64,000 nucleotides of DNA. Source: Liriodendron chinense. Lineage: Eukaryota; Streptophyta; Magnoliopsida; Magnoliales; Magnoliaceae. Within the stretch, counting starts at the first letter, position 1, and every line of letters starts with the position of its first letter. Under the pieces are notes generated by a model. The model did not search any database and had not been told where the DNA came from. It worked only from the letters and a program-made list of their open reading frames with translations. Of this stretch, positions 1 to 11,651 are shown one piece after another. Location: contig ML058408.1 of assembly GCA_003013855.2 (NCBI GenBank), positions 8,285,356 to 8,349,355 on the forward strand, given 5' to 3'. The position numbers and the translations under genes were made by a program.

Positions 1-27
1 CACCAACCTCAAATGGATGATCTTCTT

Positions 28-545
28 CAAGTGAGCTATCCATGCAATCATAGCTCCTTGAACCTCTCTTGGGGTGTTCGGTGGGTCATCCACCATCCTT
101 CTCTAAGTGATTTTTTCAATTTGTGGGAAGGAATGATGTCCATAAGTTGCCCAAGTTTGTCCCATGCTTTGGGCGCTTTGGATTTTGGTTTTCAAGTGGG
201 TTATGTCCATCATTCTTAACCATTTTTATAATGGTTGGGTGACTCATCAAGCCATGCCCTCTTGTGTTTAAATGGTCTTCTCTTTGGTAAAGAAAGTGCT
301 GCATATAAGTTGGCCATACTTGTCCTTGCATGGACATTGTCAACTTTAATTCTTCAAGTGGGCTATGTGCACCATTTCTACCATTGGCTTCCTCGACTCA
401 TATGTTTGTGGGTAGACCACCATATTGTATTCTCATAGCCAAAACATTTATCGGGATGATGCACATAAGTTGCCCATATTTGACCCAAGAGTGGGTTCTT
501 ATGGTTCTTCGAGTGGGCTATGTGCACCTTTCCATTCATTGAGGT
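28..545. repeat. Diverged tandem repeat, about 160-bp period
   Basis: Four degraded units share the core CAAGTGGGCTATGTGCACC or close variants, at about 28, 193, 355 and 510. The last three also share ATAAGTTGCCCAT-like text at 142, 305 and 465. Spacing is 155 to 165 bases. The short ORFs here are artefacts of the repeat. I see no gene in 1-1000; bases 546-1000 hold AT-rich unique-looking sequence with nothing I can name. Confidence 0.6.
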
Positions 546-1003
546 GGGGCATTTGAGGTGCTCTTGGGGACCAATTTCCTTCCTATTCCCCATTTGTCCA
601 TGTACATATGTAAAAAGATGGAAACATCTTAAATGAGGCTCATTGCTTTGATGTGGAAAGTGAACCAAACTTAAGATCACATATAGACTTTAAAAAGGGA
701 TTTTTTCATATGAAACTTGATTCTTGCCCCACTTTGATCTCATGGCACTTAAGTGCATTTGTTGTCCAAAATGTGTCCTTGGATGGTGAATTTTCCTCAT
801 CTAGGGCATGACATGCAACCCTCTTTAAGGTGGGCCTTGCTTTCTTCAATGGGCCCAACACATATCTAAGGAGACACATGGAGTTGGACATTGGACTTTT
901 TCATTTGAATCATGTAAGTCCAAATCCATGGGTCTCCTAGGTAAGTATTTGGATTTTAACGGGTAAAGAATAGGAGCTTACCTTGCCAAGCTTGTAGGAT
1001 TTG

Positions 1004-2480
1004 ATGACGAACGACACAAGGGGGCATAGAGCGGTTAGTGAGGACGACCCTGCTTTCATTGTACGTCGTGGGGGCCATATGTGTTCCTTGGCCAAGGAAC
1101 ACCAACCTCTTTCTTCCATAAAAGGTCGGGGTACCCGAGACCTCTGGGATAACTGGGTGGAGCAACCACAGCCGATGCTTGAACGTGTTCTTGCTAACAC
1201 TCCTTTCGCGGTACTTCTTGCATTGCGCTTCCACAACAATAATACTAACTGTATGTTACTTACAGCTCTTTGTGAGAGGTGGAGGGATGAGACCCACACC
1301 TTTCAACTTCCCTGTGGTGAATGGGGGATAACTCCCCTAGACATATATATCCAAATAGGCTTTCCATTCCATGGGGCAATTGTTCCCCATGCGGGCTCTC
1401 TTACCTCAATTATCCTTAATGACTGGATGCGGCTTGTGGGAGCCATCCCACCTGAGAGCAAATTTCAAAGTAGCCAAGTGAAACTGCAGTAGTTTCACAA
1501 CACCTTTGCTGCTACATCCCTACTACTGAGCTGGAAGCCCTTCATAAAGCACGAGCAATGATCACTTACGACTTCGATTCATTGCTTTTTTGTCATGCGA
1601 ATGAAAGGATCGATCCTAGATTTCCTCACTTGACTGAGGACCTTCATCATTCATACAATTGGAATGAGGCCATCTTGACTCGCATCTACCAGGGCTTAGA
1701 TAAGACTTCTCAAGAGTAGCAAGTCTTTTACAGGTTTTTGGCCTATCGTGGAGGTATTCTCTTTAACCTCCCTTGGCGATTTTTATCTTCTTTCTTCATC
1801 TGATCATTATGTTTGCCCTTGCCCAGACCTGTTTCTATGATCATTTCACTCACCTGTCCTCGAGGATACAGGATGATGTCGAATCATCTTTGTATCGCTT
1901 CATGCATTGGAATCAGCAAAACCGTTAACGAAATCCCCGAGTGTCGGGGGATAATTGGCGTGCTGACATAGATGGATTGACTGCGGAGGACATAAGTATC
2001 TTGTTTTCCCTTATCCGTCGTACTGTTCTGCAACTAACTGTGAGGTGATTTTCTTTCTTTTAGTTTGATCGGCCATACACCTATTTTTCCCTCTACTACA
2101 CTCCTCAGCACGTGGAGGCGTACGAGTCCTCGTGACTCCGGATCATGCTTTCAGATGCTGAGTCATTTCAGTGGTACCTGAGAGAGAGGATGCTCCGACA
2201 GATTACCGGCGTCACTAAGGTTCCTTGTTTAGCGCCCCCTCAGGCTGCTCAGATTCCTGCTGATGCTATGGCCGATGCTCTTGAGGGTCAGCCTGGATTT
2301 CGCTTCACAATCCCGGATTGTGATTATGATGAGTGGTATCTACTGTATGGACATGGACCTCTTCTTCCTTCACTATATGTTCCAGGGGGATGACGCAGGT
2401 ATGCTGGAGGATTAGTGACAGCTCCTCTGATGGACCTTCACCATCGGGAGAGGGAGGAGAGGAAGGATGATGATGATTAT
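1004..2480 (+). pseudogene. Plant mobile domain (PF10536-like) ORF, decayed
   Basis: The first ATG at 1004 opens a stretch whose residues look like an aminotransferase-like plant mobile domain. LLTALCERWRDETHTFQLP (about 1258-1314) is the usual start of the domain, followed by GEWGITPLDIYIQIGFPF. A TAG at 1490-1492 sits where the family has Trp. After a one-base frame change near 1500 the domain continues (TELEALHKARA, then YNWNEAILTRIYQGLDK at about 1655-1710). A TAG follows, then a probable intron (about 1753-1827, GT...CCCAG), then NWRADIDGLTAEDI near 1950 and WYLRERMLRQITGV near 2172-2215. Such domains occur in host MAIN/MAIL-type genes and in MULE and gypsy elements. The stops and the neighbourhood make a transposon-borne, dead copy likely. 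It lies on the same strand as the DUF7745-like ORF downstream and antisense to the Tat pol. Confidence 0.6.
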
Positions 2481-3373
2481 GTTGGTGATCTGTAGCCTGT
2501 TCTTTGAGGATGTATTCAGCTTGTTGATGTATGGCCTACTGACATTTAAGGCCCTTTTTTGTTTTTTCTTTTGTATCAAAATCTTCTGAATGAAATGCAA
2601 CCTCTGTTTTTTACTTCGAATTTCTTCATGATGCTCGGATGCTTTGATTTTTTATCCATTCTCTGATGCTTTGTGGAAGAAAGGGTTCAACTGCATGGAT
2701 GATGACTTGAACGGTTCAGATTGCTTGATTTGGCCATGTGGGCCCTTTCTACATTTTAGCTTTGCTTTGGAACACCTATCCTTGATGTTTTGTGATGCTA
2801 AGAAGGCTTTCCATGGTGCGGATGATGATTTAAACGGTTTAGATCGCTCTTTTTTGCCATGTTGGTCCATTTGATGATCAGATCTTGGACTCTGGCCTTC
2901 TTTCTTGGACGATCAACCCCTTGATTTTGTCATTTGATGCCTCATGTAAGCTCTTCCATGGTTTGGATCATGATGATCTAGCTTCTTAATGGCTCAGATT
3001 CCTTGTGGGCCCCTCTTGATTGACTTGCCTCCTCTTTGACTCAGTCAGACCCATTTTGGTCGTAGTTCTTCATGATTGACAGGTGGGACACCTTCTAAGT
3101 GATTCAAATCAGATTCGGTCAAAATCCGGAGTCGATTGGAGCTTTGGGCAGCCCCCAGGGGGCCAATTACTGATGTGGACTGACAGTCTCACTTACCAGA
3201 GGCTACGGGACCAATCCCGCAGAGAGAGAAGGAGATCATCCGTACAGGCGGACCCCAGGGGGCCGCCCAAATCTCTCCTCATGTGCGGTCTGTGCGTGCT
3301 CTGGTTCGGACATGCTCTGTTGTTCCCTGTCCCTATCCCCGCATTCCCTGTATTGGAGAGTTCGATTTCAACC
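2481..3373. other. Non-coding spacer with weak repeats and GGGGGCC palindromes
   Basis: No convincing coding. Three degenerate copies of GGATGATGAYTTRAACGGTT-like text (about 2695, 2818, 2957), each followed by a TGTGGGCCC-like word, form a loose repeat of roughly 120-140 bases. Two CCCCAGGGGGCC palindromes lie at about 3150-3162 and 3249-3262. The second, with its flanks GTACAGGCGG and GCCGCCCAAA, closely matches the U3 of the Tat 5' LTR near 38694-38722 read on the opposite strand. It is about 110-130 bases upstream of the ATG at 3374. Confidence 0.5.
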
Positions 3374-4647
3374 ATGAATCCTTCTTTTCTTTTGTCTTTT
3401 CTCTTTATTTTGTCCTCTTCTTGTCTTGTCCTCTCTCAAGCTATGGATGGTGGAGATTTAGGGGCTATGGGGGCTGACCATGATGGGCCCCACACTTCAG
3501 ATTTTCAATAGAGCTTTAATGAAGGGGAGGTGCCTTTTATGGATGGGGTAGATGGGGCATTAAGAGGGGGCATTGATGGTGGATTAAGGGTGGTTGTTGG
3601 GGAAGCTTTGAATGCCTCAATTAATGGCAGCCATGCTAAATTTTCTGATTTGGATGGGGCATTGATTATGGGATGAATGAATGTTATGGATGAGATGGGG
3701 AGAGTGGACATAGGTGATGCTATGTATCCCTTGAGTGTGGGCCGCGTGGATGATGTGATCGATGGTGATGATGGGATCATGATGGACATAGATGGGTTGA
3801 TCTCATGTTTATATGGTATGGATGGTTCAGATGATACCTTTGACGGCTTGGATGCACTTGATGACGGCCGAGATGTGTAGTACACTTGCTTGGGTGGACT
3901 TGATGTGATCATCGACGAAGTCCGCTTAATGATGGACGGTGTGGATGTCCCGATGATTCCTTTGACTGGACAAAGTGATGGTTGGATTCCTAACTTTATG
4001 CTGGAGAGGATTTCAGGTCCAAATCTAACCGTAGATTCTTCGAGACCCTTCTGAACGGTTTAAATGCACCTTTTAGCAGTCAGACTGGTCAAGACGCCAC
4101 GATGAGCGGTGTGATCTTTGTTAATAGTCTTCTTGACGAAGATTACTAACCCTCTACTAATCATCGGTCCTTTACGCACTCTGTTCATGAGGTGGGCAAG
4201 TCTTCTCGTGCTTTAAGGTCGTGACAGTTTCAGATAGCGATGCGACCATATCAGACATAGTCGCTACTAGGGATATTTCAGGGGTTGTCGATTTCGCAGG
4301 GGTTCCAGCTTTTCCTTCTCCTTCGCCCGTTGATCTTTCGATCATTGAGGAGCTGTCAAGGATTCCTGAGCCTTTTGTTTTGGAGGGGATTCTTGTGAGG
4401 ACTTGTCGGTTGCTTCCTCGTCCTTCTTGTTTGCCACGACTGCTTACATGGCTTAACAGATTATCAGCTTATGAGATCCGAGAGCTGGAGTCCTATGGGT
4501 TTGGCAGTCTGATCCATATGGCTAGGGTTGACATTGATTGGAGGATGCTTGGGGCCGCACTAATTGACTGGGTCCCTTCGTTGAACTTGTTTGCGTTTAA
4601 TGATATGGAGATGGGACCTTCTTTGGAGGAGCGAGCTCTCTTGACAG
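3374..4647 (+). pseudogene. DUF7745/plant-mobile-like ORF, 5' part (split by Sirevirus)
   Basis: From the ATG at 3374 (or the internal ATG at 3443) one frame stays readable to about 4050, broken by TAG at 3509, TGA at 3674 and TAG at 3878. It encodes a short hydrophobic lead and then an Asp/Gly/Met-rich acidic region made from GATGG-like words. From 4221 another frame is open to the insertion point. It encodes a domain with ALIDWVPSLNLFAFNDMEMG (about 4554-4613) followed by PSLEERALLT, resembling the N-terminal half of the DUF7745 / plant-mobile-type domain of plant transposon proteins. It is cut at 4647 by the copia element. The reading frame resumes exactly at 16411 if one target-site copy is discounted. 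Family assignment is from memory of motif style; a profile search would settle it. Confidence 0.55.
4643..4647. repeat. Target site duplication GACAG (left) of Sirevirus element
   Basis: GACAG directly precedes the TG of the 5' LTR and recurs directly after the CA of the 3' LTR at 16406-16410. A five-base duplication is normal for copia integrase and fixes both element ends. Confidence 0.93.
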
Positions 4648-6539
4648 TGTTAGTACATCTTTTGTTGTTAATTGGCGTGTTGGTTGGTCGCGTCTTGTCG
4701 TGTGAGCCCCGGTCGAAGAATTGAAGAATCAAGACCTGAAGATTACGCTTCGTCCATTGCTCAAGCTCATGCTGAAACAAGATACCAGGTAAGTTGCACA
4801 TATATCGACCATAGGAAACCCAAAACATCAAACAATGGCGTAAAGACTCACACATTTTATCCCATTCCCTCTTGACCCTTACACAAGTTGATCAGACTTG
4901 TGGTTTATGGCTGGTACGAAACGTATTGAAGATATGTCCATACATTACACCCTATGCACCTCATCACTTCATAACTTGAAGTGATCCGCTGCTGTGTTGA
5001 GGAACTTGGACTAGCAAGCTCGCTGTGACAAGTTCATCTAGAAAGCGGCCAGGCTTCTCAACACATCAGCTACCTGCTGTGTAGAAAACAGATGGACAGC
5101 CGACCGGTCTTGACCGGTCGGCCAGGCTTTACAGTTTACAACCAGTGAATTGCTGTGAGATAAGAATATGGACAGCCGACCGGTCTTGACCGGTCGGCCA
5201 TCAGATTACATGATGTCCAGCAGGCATAGCCGACCGGTCTTGACCGGTCGGCCTGTGTTCTCTAAAAGGTACAGCAAGCACAGCCGACCGGTCAAGACCG
5301 GTCGGCCTGTTTTTTCCAAATGGTCCAGCAAGGTGTGCCGACCGCTCTTGACCGGTCGGCCTTTATTCTGTTCTTCTACAGCAAGGGGGTCCGACCGGTC
5401 TTGACCGGTCGGCCAGTCCCACATATGGCTTTGGATTTTGAATGACGACCGGTCCGTCCGACCGGCTGAGACCTTTCTCTGACAGGTCGGTCGTGACTGT
5501 TTTAGATCCGTTAGGGCCATCATTTGGGGCTCTATATAGCCAGGACTTGCGGTCTTTCATGGTATGCATTCAACACCCTTCAAGAGCTAAGAGAGAGAGC
5601 TTTTACTCACATCCTCCTACCCTCTTTGCTCTTGTTCCCCTTGAGTTCATCATTCAAACCTAGCCATTAATGGCTTATCAATGAGTATTCAAAGCTCGGT
5701 TTGAAGTATGAACTCAAGACCTTCATTCATGGCTGACCTACCTTCGGAATATATTCATGAGGTCATTTATAGCCATTGAATGCTTGAAGTTTGGTAGTTC
5801 CCTCATTACCATTGCATTGAATAGGCAAGAGGAACTAGACCAACTCTCTCCCAACTACCCGGCATCAACATAACCTCATCATTTGCATCGGTAGCTGATC
5901 TTGGGAGCATAAAGAGAAGCTGAAGCATGTGGATCTGAAGCTACTCATCAAAGGCATCGAATCGGGGCTCAATCGTCTAGGTATGTCTAGTTTTTGAGAG
6001 TCCATTTATTCAATCACTATTCCCTGAATTGGGAAACTCCGGCGGGAGGGTACGTGACCATCCTTGGATTAGGATTGGTGAGAGTTTGAGATCCAAACTC
6101 ATCAAGTCCCTAGGAGTGGGCCATCAGCGGATGGTAAACGCGGTCTAGATCAAAGGATGTTAAGGTTGATGGTTAACCTGATTTAAAACCAAGACTATAG
6201 TGAAATCCGGTGGTCTCATAGGTTGAGATCGTGAACCGGGAGTGGAGTAGGGAAACCGAACCACTATAAATCGCTGTGCATTGTGAGATTGAATGATTGC
6301 TATGTGTTGAATGGTTTAGTCAATCATGAATGCTAACTGTTTGATGAAATGCCTATGATAGTCCTTGCTTAAAAATTGCTCATATAAATGCCTTGAATGC
6401 GATTGTGATTATCTTATTTGATAGGATTGACTTGATTAGTTTTTAATTGTAATTGGAATTTAAAAAGTCCTATTCACTCCCCCTCTAGACATTAGGCATA
6501 TCTCCATGTATCTTTATAAGCGGTAAAACCGCAATTTCA
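4648..6539 (+). repeat. 5' LTR of Sirevirus-like element (1892 bp)
   Basis: Begins TGTTAGTACATC and ends CAATTTCA, matched by the 3' LTR at 14512-16405. A TATA-type sequence CTCTATATAGCC lies at about 5530-5541. Upstream of it, at 5099-5467, is an array of ACCGGT palindromes, which places the array in U3. Confidence 0.93.
5099..5467. repeat. ACCGGT palindrome array in 5' LTR (6 units plus 1 partial)
   Basis: Units of 25 bases, each made of two GACCGGTC half-sites flanking a TT or AA centre and framed by GGC/GCC, lie at 5099, 5175, 5229, 5283, 5337 and 5390. A variant is at about 5446-5467. From the second unit on the period is 53 to 54 bases. Each unit is a near-perfect inverted repeat. Palindromic CCGG-containing motifs in LTRs are known for Sireviruses of other plants, so this array supports the lineage call. 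Confidence 0.9.
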
Positions 6540-6541
6540 AT

Positions 6542-6552
6542 TGGTATCAGAG
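6542..6552 (+). promoter_or_regulatory. Primer binding site, initiator tRNA-Met type
   Basis: TGGTATCAGAG lies two bases inside the 5' LTR end and is the start of the complement of the initiator tRNA-Met 3' end, the usual copia primer. The match weakens after the eleventh base. Confidence 0.85.
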
Positions 6553-6610
6553 TGGGTTCCTCCGCTCAGGTTTAAAAACCCGGAGTGAGATCCTTAGAGA
6601 GCTTGAAAAT

Positions 6611-8363
6611 ATATCTAGAGAGGACTCTTCATCCGTTACTAAGCCTCCCTTCTTTGATGGGTCAAACTATCCATATTGGAAAGCCCGAATGCGCATCTTT
6701 TTGGAATCTATTGATTCGGACGTTAGGGATATGATTGATATTGGATATAAACCCCTAATGGACACTATATGTAAAGAAGGTGAACCGGATGTCCTCAAGC
6801 CAAGAGATAAGGCGATGTGGACCGATTATGATAAAGCTCAACGGGTCCATAATGCCAAAGGGCTGAATGCCATCTTTTGTTCAGTATCTAAAGATGAATT
6901 TGGCCGGATTCAAAATTGCACAACCAGTAAGCAGGCATGGGGACATTCTTGAAGTTACCCATGAAGGAACGAGCATTGTTAAAAACTCAAAACTTCAACG
7001 CCTCTCCACACAATTTGAAAACATTACTATGGAGGAGCATGAAACATTTACTGATTTCTATACCAAGCTGAACAAGATTACAAATGAAATGTGGGGCTTG
7101 GGGGATCCTGTTCCGGAGCATAGACTATGTAGGAGAATTCTGAGATCCCTACCGGAATGGTTCTCTTCCAAAGTTACTACCATCGAAGAATGTAGGGACC
7201 TAAATACCATGAAAGTTGAAGAACTTCTCGGGTCCCTTCAAACCTAGGAGCTAGGTTTCAAAACTCCTTCCAAATCCAAAAGTACAGCCCTGAAATCATC
7301 TCACAAGAAACAAGAATCTGAACGTGGAAGTGAGGAAGATCCAGACTTAGAAGAAATGGCACTTATGGCCAAGAAATTTCAGAAATTCTTCAAAACTGAG
7401 GGAAATACTTCTAGAAGGAAACCCTACCAGAAGGGTAAACCTTTTTATTCTAAGAACAATAAAGGCAAATTTGTTAAGTCAAAAGATCCTCAATGCTATA
7501 AGTGTAGAGGATTTGGTCACATTGCATCCGAGTGCACCAATAATAAAGCCAAGAAAAAGGCAATGGCTGCTACATGGGATGAGACTGAAGAATCTGAATC
7601 AGAATTAGTCATATACCAAAGTGAGGAGGAGCAAGGTTCAATCAAAATTTTAATGGCCTCCATTAATGATATTGTGCCTCAAATTGAGCCCATTGCAAAG
7701 ATCACCGGAGACATTGATGATCATGAATCCTCTAACACTGAAAATGATTCTTTGAGTGATGATGAGAATGAGGAGGAAGGCCTTCAGGAGGTATATAACC
7801 AACTATACATTGAAAATGTAAATACCATAAAAAAGTTAGGCCAAATGAAGGCTGAAAATGACAAACTGATAAAAAATCTTGACGGATTGAAAATAGAAAA
7901 TCAAAAGATGGGTCAAGATCTAGAAGAGCTGAAAAGGAAGAATGATGAGCTTGAACAAGAAAAGAAAAAGCTCATAAGTGGTGAATCTCTAGATAAGCAT
8001 ACTAGACTTGAGAAAGAACTCAAAGAGGCGAACACTGAAATTGATCGTCTTAAGTGTCAAGTCATTGACTCTAGAAGACGGTTCGCCCAAGGAGAAGAAA
8101 ACCTTGAAAAACTCCTAGGTGTTGTAAGATCACCAAGGGACAAAAGAGGTTTGGGCTATGACAGTCAGACTTCAAAAACTACCTCAGTCCATCCGATTGT
8201 AAGAAAAGATCATGGTGCATCAGGGGGTAAAACTAGAGCATCTCCTGTCTGCCATGCTTGTGGAGACATTGGCCACTTAAAATTTGAGTGCTTGGTATTC
8301 AAAAATCCGGTCAGAAACTTGAAAGGTAAATTTGTACCGACCGGGAAAAAATGTCCAAGCTAA
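6611..8363 (+). pseudogene. gag: Sirevirus gag (capsid and nucleocapsid), decayed
   Basis: The reading frame of the gag starts around ISREDSSSVTKPPFFDG. The codon at 6611 is ATA where an ATG would be expected, so the start has probably been lost. The capsid part (UBN2-type) runs through YWKARMRIFLESID (about 6676-6717). An extra G near 6940 breaks the frame, and a TAG stands at 7245. The nucleocapsid has the knuckle CYKCRGFGHIASEC at about 7495-7536. A Glu/Lys-rich coiled coil follows (about 7790-8110), then a second knuckle CHACGDIGHLKFEC at about 8251-8292. Two knuckles separated by a coiled coil is a Sirevirus habit. The frame ends at a TAA at 8361-8363 next to an A6 run, and pol continues in the +1 frame. 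Confidence 0.88.
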
Positions 8364-11300
8364 TTGGAATCCTCCCATGCATTCTTCACCAAAGAGGGGA
8401 AACATTCGAAAGAATTATCCTGCTCTTCCTAGGAAGGACAAGAGGATGGATGAACTGTTGGAGCAAATTAAAATGCTGAATTTGAAAACTGCCCTTCTCT
8501 TGCGTGAAAAAGAAAAATCTGATTCTCCCAAGAAAACTAGAGAATCTCACCATAAGAACACCTCTCATAAAAGGACAACAACTAAATGGGTTGTTAAGAA
8601 CAAGTGCTTAGTCATTCATACTGCCTTAAAAGCTAGGAATACCCCTAGATGGTACTTGGATAGTGGTTGCTCTAGACACATGACAGGTGATAGATCTCAA
8701 TTTTGTGCATATGACAAATTTGATGGTGGGTCTGTCACATTTGGTGATGGGAGCATAGCTAAAATTATTGGTAAAGGAACCATCACGATGCCAGGTTTGC
8801 CCGAAATTGAAAATGTGCTGTATGTTGATGGCCTTAAACACAACTTACTGAGTATCTCACAGATTTGTGATGAAAAGCACTCAATAAGCTTCTCCAAAGA
8901 TATGTGCAAGATCCTGAACTCCACAGGAAAATTAGTCATGAAAGGTCGACGCACAGGAGACAACTGCTATGTCATTGAAAATCACAACAATTCAAGCTCC
9001 TCCACCATGTGTCACGTGGCCGCTCAGGATGAAACAGAATTATGGCACCATCGACTCGGTCATGTACATTATAGAAATCTGTTTAAACTAAGTCAGAAAA
9101 ATTTGGTGAGAGGTCTACCCAAGATGGGTAAAAGACCAAATGCTGTGTGCGCCGCATGCCAAAAAGGTAAACAAATCAAGGTTGCACACAAGAGAACCTC
9201 TATCCTGGTCACATCAAAACCATTTGAAATGCTACACATGGACCTAGTTGGTCCTACCAGGGTACTTAGCCAAGGTGGAAAATGGTACTTCTTTGTAGTC
9301 GTTGATGATTACTCTAGATTCACATGGGTTGCCTTCCTAAGAGAAAAATCTGACACTTTTGGTGAATTTCAAAAACTAGTGAAGCGACTTCACAAGGAGA
9401 AAGGATACATGGTAGCAAGAATCAGGAGTGATCACGGCGGTGAATTTGAAGATCATCGTTTGAAGGCATTATGTGATGAATTGGGCATTCGTCATGAGTT
9501 CTCAGCACCCAAAACACCTCAAGAAAATGGGGTTGCTGAAAGGAAAAATAGAGTGTTGTTGGATATGGCTACAGCTATGCTTAATAATAAAAATCTTGCT
9601 CAAAATTTGTGGGCCGAAGCTGTTAACACTTCCTGCTATATTATCAATCGAGTTTATTTAAGGGCAGGCCTAAACAAAACAGCTTATGAACTATGGTGTG
9701 GAAAGACACCAAATGTAAAATACTTTAAGGTCTTTGGTAGTACATGCTATATTCTGAGAGACCGAGAAAATTTGGGAAAGTTTGACTCCAAAAGTGATGA
9801 GAGTATCTTCTTGGGATACTCATTAAATAGTAGAGCTTTTCGTGTCTACAACCTTCGAACCTCATCAGTTCAAGAGTCAATTAATGTGACTGTGGATGAT
9901 AGCTTGGATAAACCTGTGTCTCCAGGTGATGAAGAAGAAGATGAGGGCATATGCGAGATAGGTAAATCTGATAAACCACCCTCATCTCCAAATGCCCCCA
10001 CTGCTCCTGGTGATGTACAAATCGTCAAGGATCACCCCCTCAATCAAATCATTGGGGATCCTAGCATTGGTGTCAAAACCAGGAGACAGTTGGAGGCAGT
10101 CAACAGTCACCTGTGTTTCACATCAAAAATAGAACTAAAAAATGCCGATGAAGCTCTAAATGATGAATTCTGGATCCTTGCAATGCAGGAAGAGCTTCAA
10201 CAATTCATTAGAAATGAAGTGTGGTATCTGGTTGACAGGCCGGAAAGGAAAAATGTTATTGGAACCAAATGGATTTTCAAGAATAAATCCGATGAATCTG
10301 GGAATGTAATACGAAATAAGGCTCGGTTAGTGGCTCAGGGATATTCACAAATTGAAGGCATTGATTTTGATGAAACATTTGTCCCTGTAGCCAGACTCGA
10401 GTCTATTAGAATCCTTATGGCTGTTGCTTATGCGTTAAAATTCAAACTATTTTAAATGGATGTAAAGAGTGCCTTCTTGAATGGTATTCTTGATGAGGAA
10501 GTGTTTGTTGAACAACCAAAAGGATTCATTGATCCTAAGTATCCTCACAAAGTGTACTGGTTGAAAAAGGCACTTTACGGACTCAAGCAAGCACCCCGTG
10601 CATGGTATGAACGCTTAACTCATTTTCTTGTAGACCATGATTTTGTTAGGGGGAACGTTGACAAAACTCTATTTATTAGAGAAGCTGAGAATTCTGTGTT
10701 GATTTCCCAGATTTATGTGGATGACATTGTTTTTGGATCCACATGTGAGAAAATGTCCATCTCCTTTGCTAAATTAATGACATCTGAATTTGAGATGAGT
10801 ATGGTAGGAGAACTAAACATGTAGGGCTTCAAGTAAAACAACTTGCATCAGGTATATTCATTACTCAAGCCAAATATGCTAAAGACCTTGTTGAGAGATT
10901 TGGCTTAGACTCTGGTCGTTCCTACACTACACCTATGAGCACCACTGTTAAATTATCAAAAGACCTTGCAGGGAAAAGTGTAGATCAACATCTTTATAGA
11001 AGCATGATTGGTAGTCTCCTTTATCTCACTGCTAGTAGACCAGATATTGCTTTTAGTGTAGGTGCTTGTGCTCGGTTTCAGGCTGATCCCAAAGAATCTC
11101 ATCTTATCGCTGTTAAGCGGATCATCCGGTTTGTTGGATGCACCACCGAATACGGTCTTTGGTACCCATTTGATTCCTCTACAGATATTGCAGGGTATTC
11201 AGATGCCGACTGGACTGGTAACATGGATGATCATAAATCAACCAACGGTGGGTGTTTTTATGTTGGAAATTGTCTTTTGGCGTGGCATAGTAAGAAACAA

Positions 11301-11651
11301 AACTCCATCTCTTTATCCACAGCTGAAGCTGAATACATTGTTGCTGGTAGTTGTTGTGCTCAATTATTATGGATGAAACAAACCTTGACCGATTATGGGA
11401 TCAACCAAGGCACAATGACTCTATTTTGCGACAATACGAGTGCCATAAATATATCAAAAAATCTAGTTCAGCACTCGCGCACTAAGCACATAGACATTAG
11501 GCACCATTTTATTCGAGAATTGGTTGAAGATCAAATAATATCTCTCGAACATGTGCCTACCGAGAATCAGCTAGCTGACATCCTAACGAAACCTTTGGAC
11601 TCTGTTCGCTTTGCGAACCTCCAGAAGTCCATCGGTGTTGGATGTATCTAG
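8332..11651 (+). pseudogene. pol: Sirevirus pol (protease, integrase, RT, RNase H), decayed
   Basis: Copia order is clear. Protease [14 protein letters not shown] is near 8653. The pre-integrase motif LWHHRLGH is near 9040. The integrase core follows, with HMDLVGP (9235), RSDHGGEFE (9424) and the [12 protein letters not shown] glutamate region (9510-9550). RT follows with [12 protein letters not shown] (10252) and YVDDIVFG (10713). RNase H shows YSDADWTG (11197) and SLSTAEAEY (11311). The first 707 codons from 8332 are open. A TAA at 10453-10455 interrupts RT just before [10 protein letters not shown], where related elements have Gln. A small deletion with frameshift and TAG at 10822 removes the residues before GLQVKQ. 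After 10824 the frame is open to TAG at 11649-11651. Confidence 0.9.

Noticed and set aside
1004..2480. Host MAIN/MAIL-type gene
   Set aside because: Stops, a frameshift and the transposon setting argue for a mobile-element copy.
3505..3912. 135-aa minus-strand Ser/Pro/Thr-rich ORF
   Set aside because: Reverse shadow of the GATGG-rich acidic region of the plus-strand ORF.
5099..5414. CRISPR-like array of 25-base repeats with regular spacers
   Set aside because: Repeats are palindromes within an LTR, spacers are similar in both LTRs, there are no cas genes, and the genome is a plant's.
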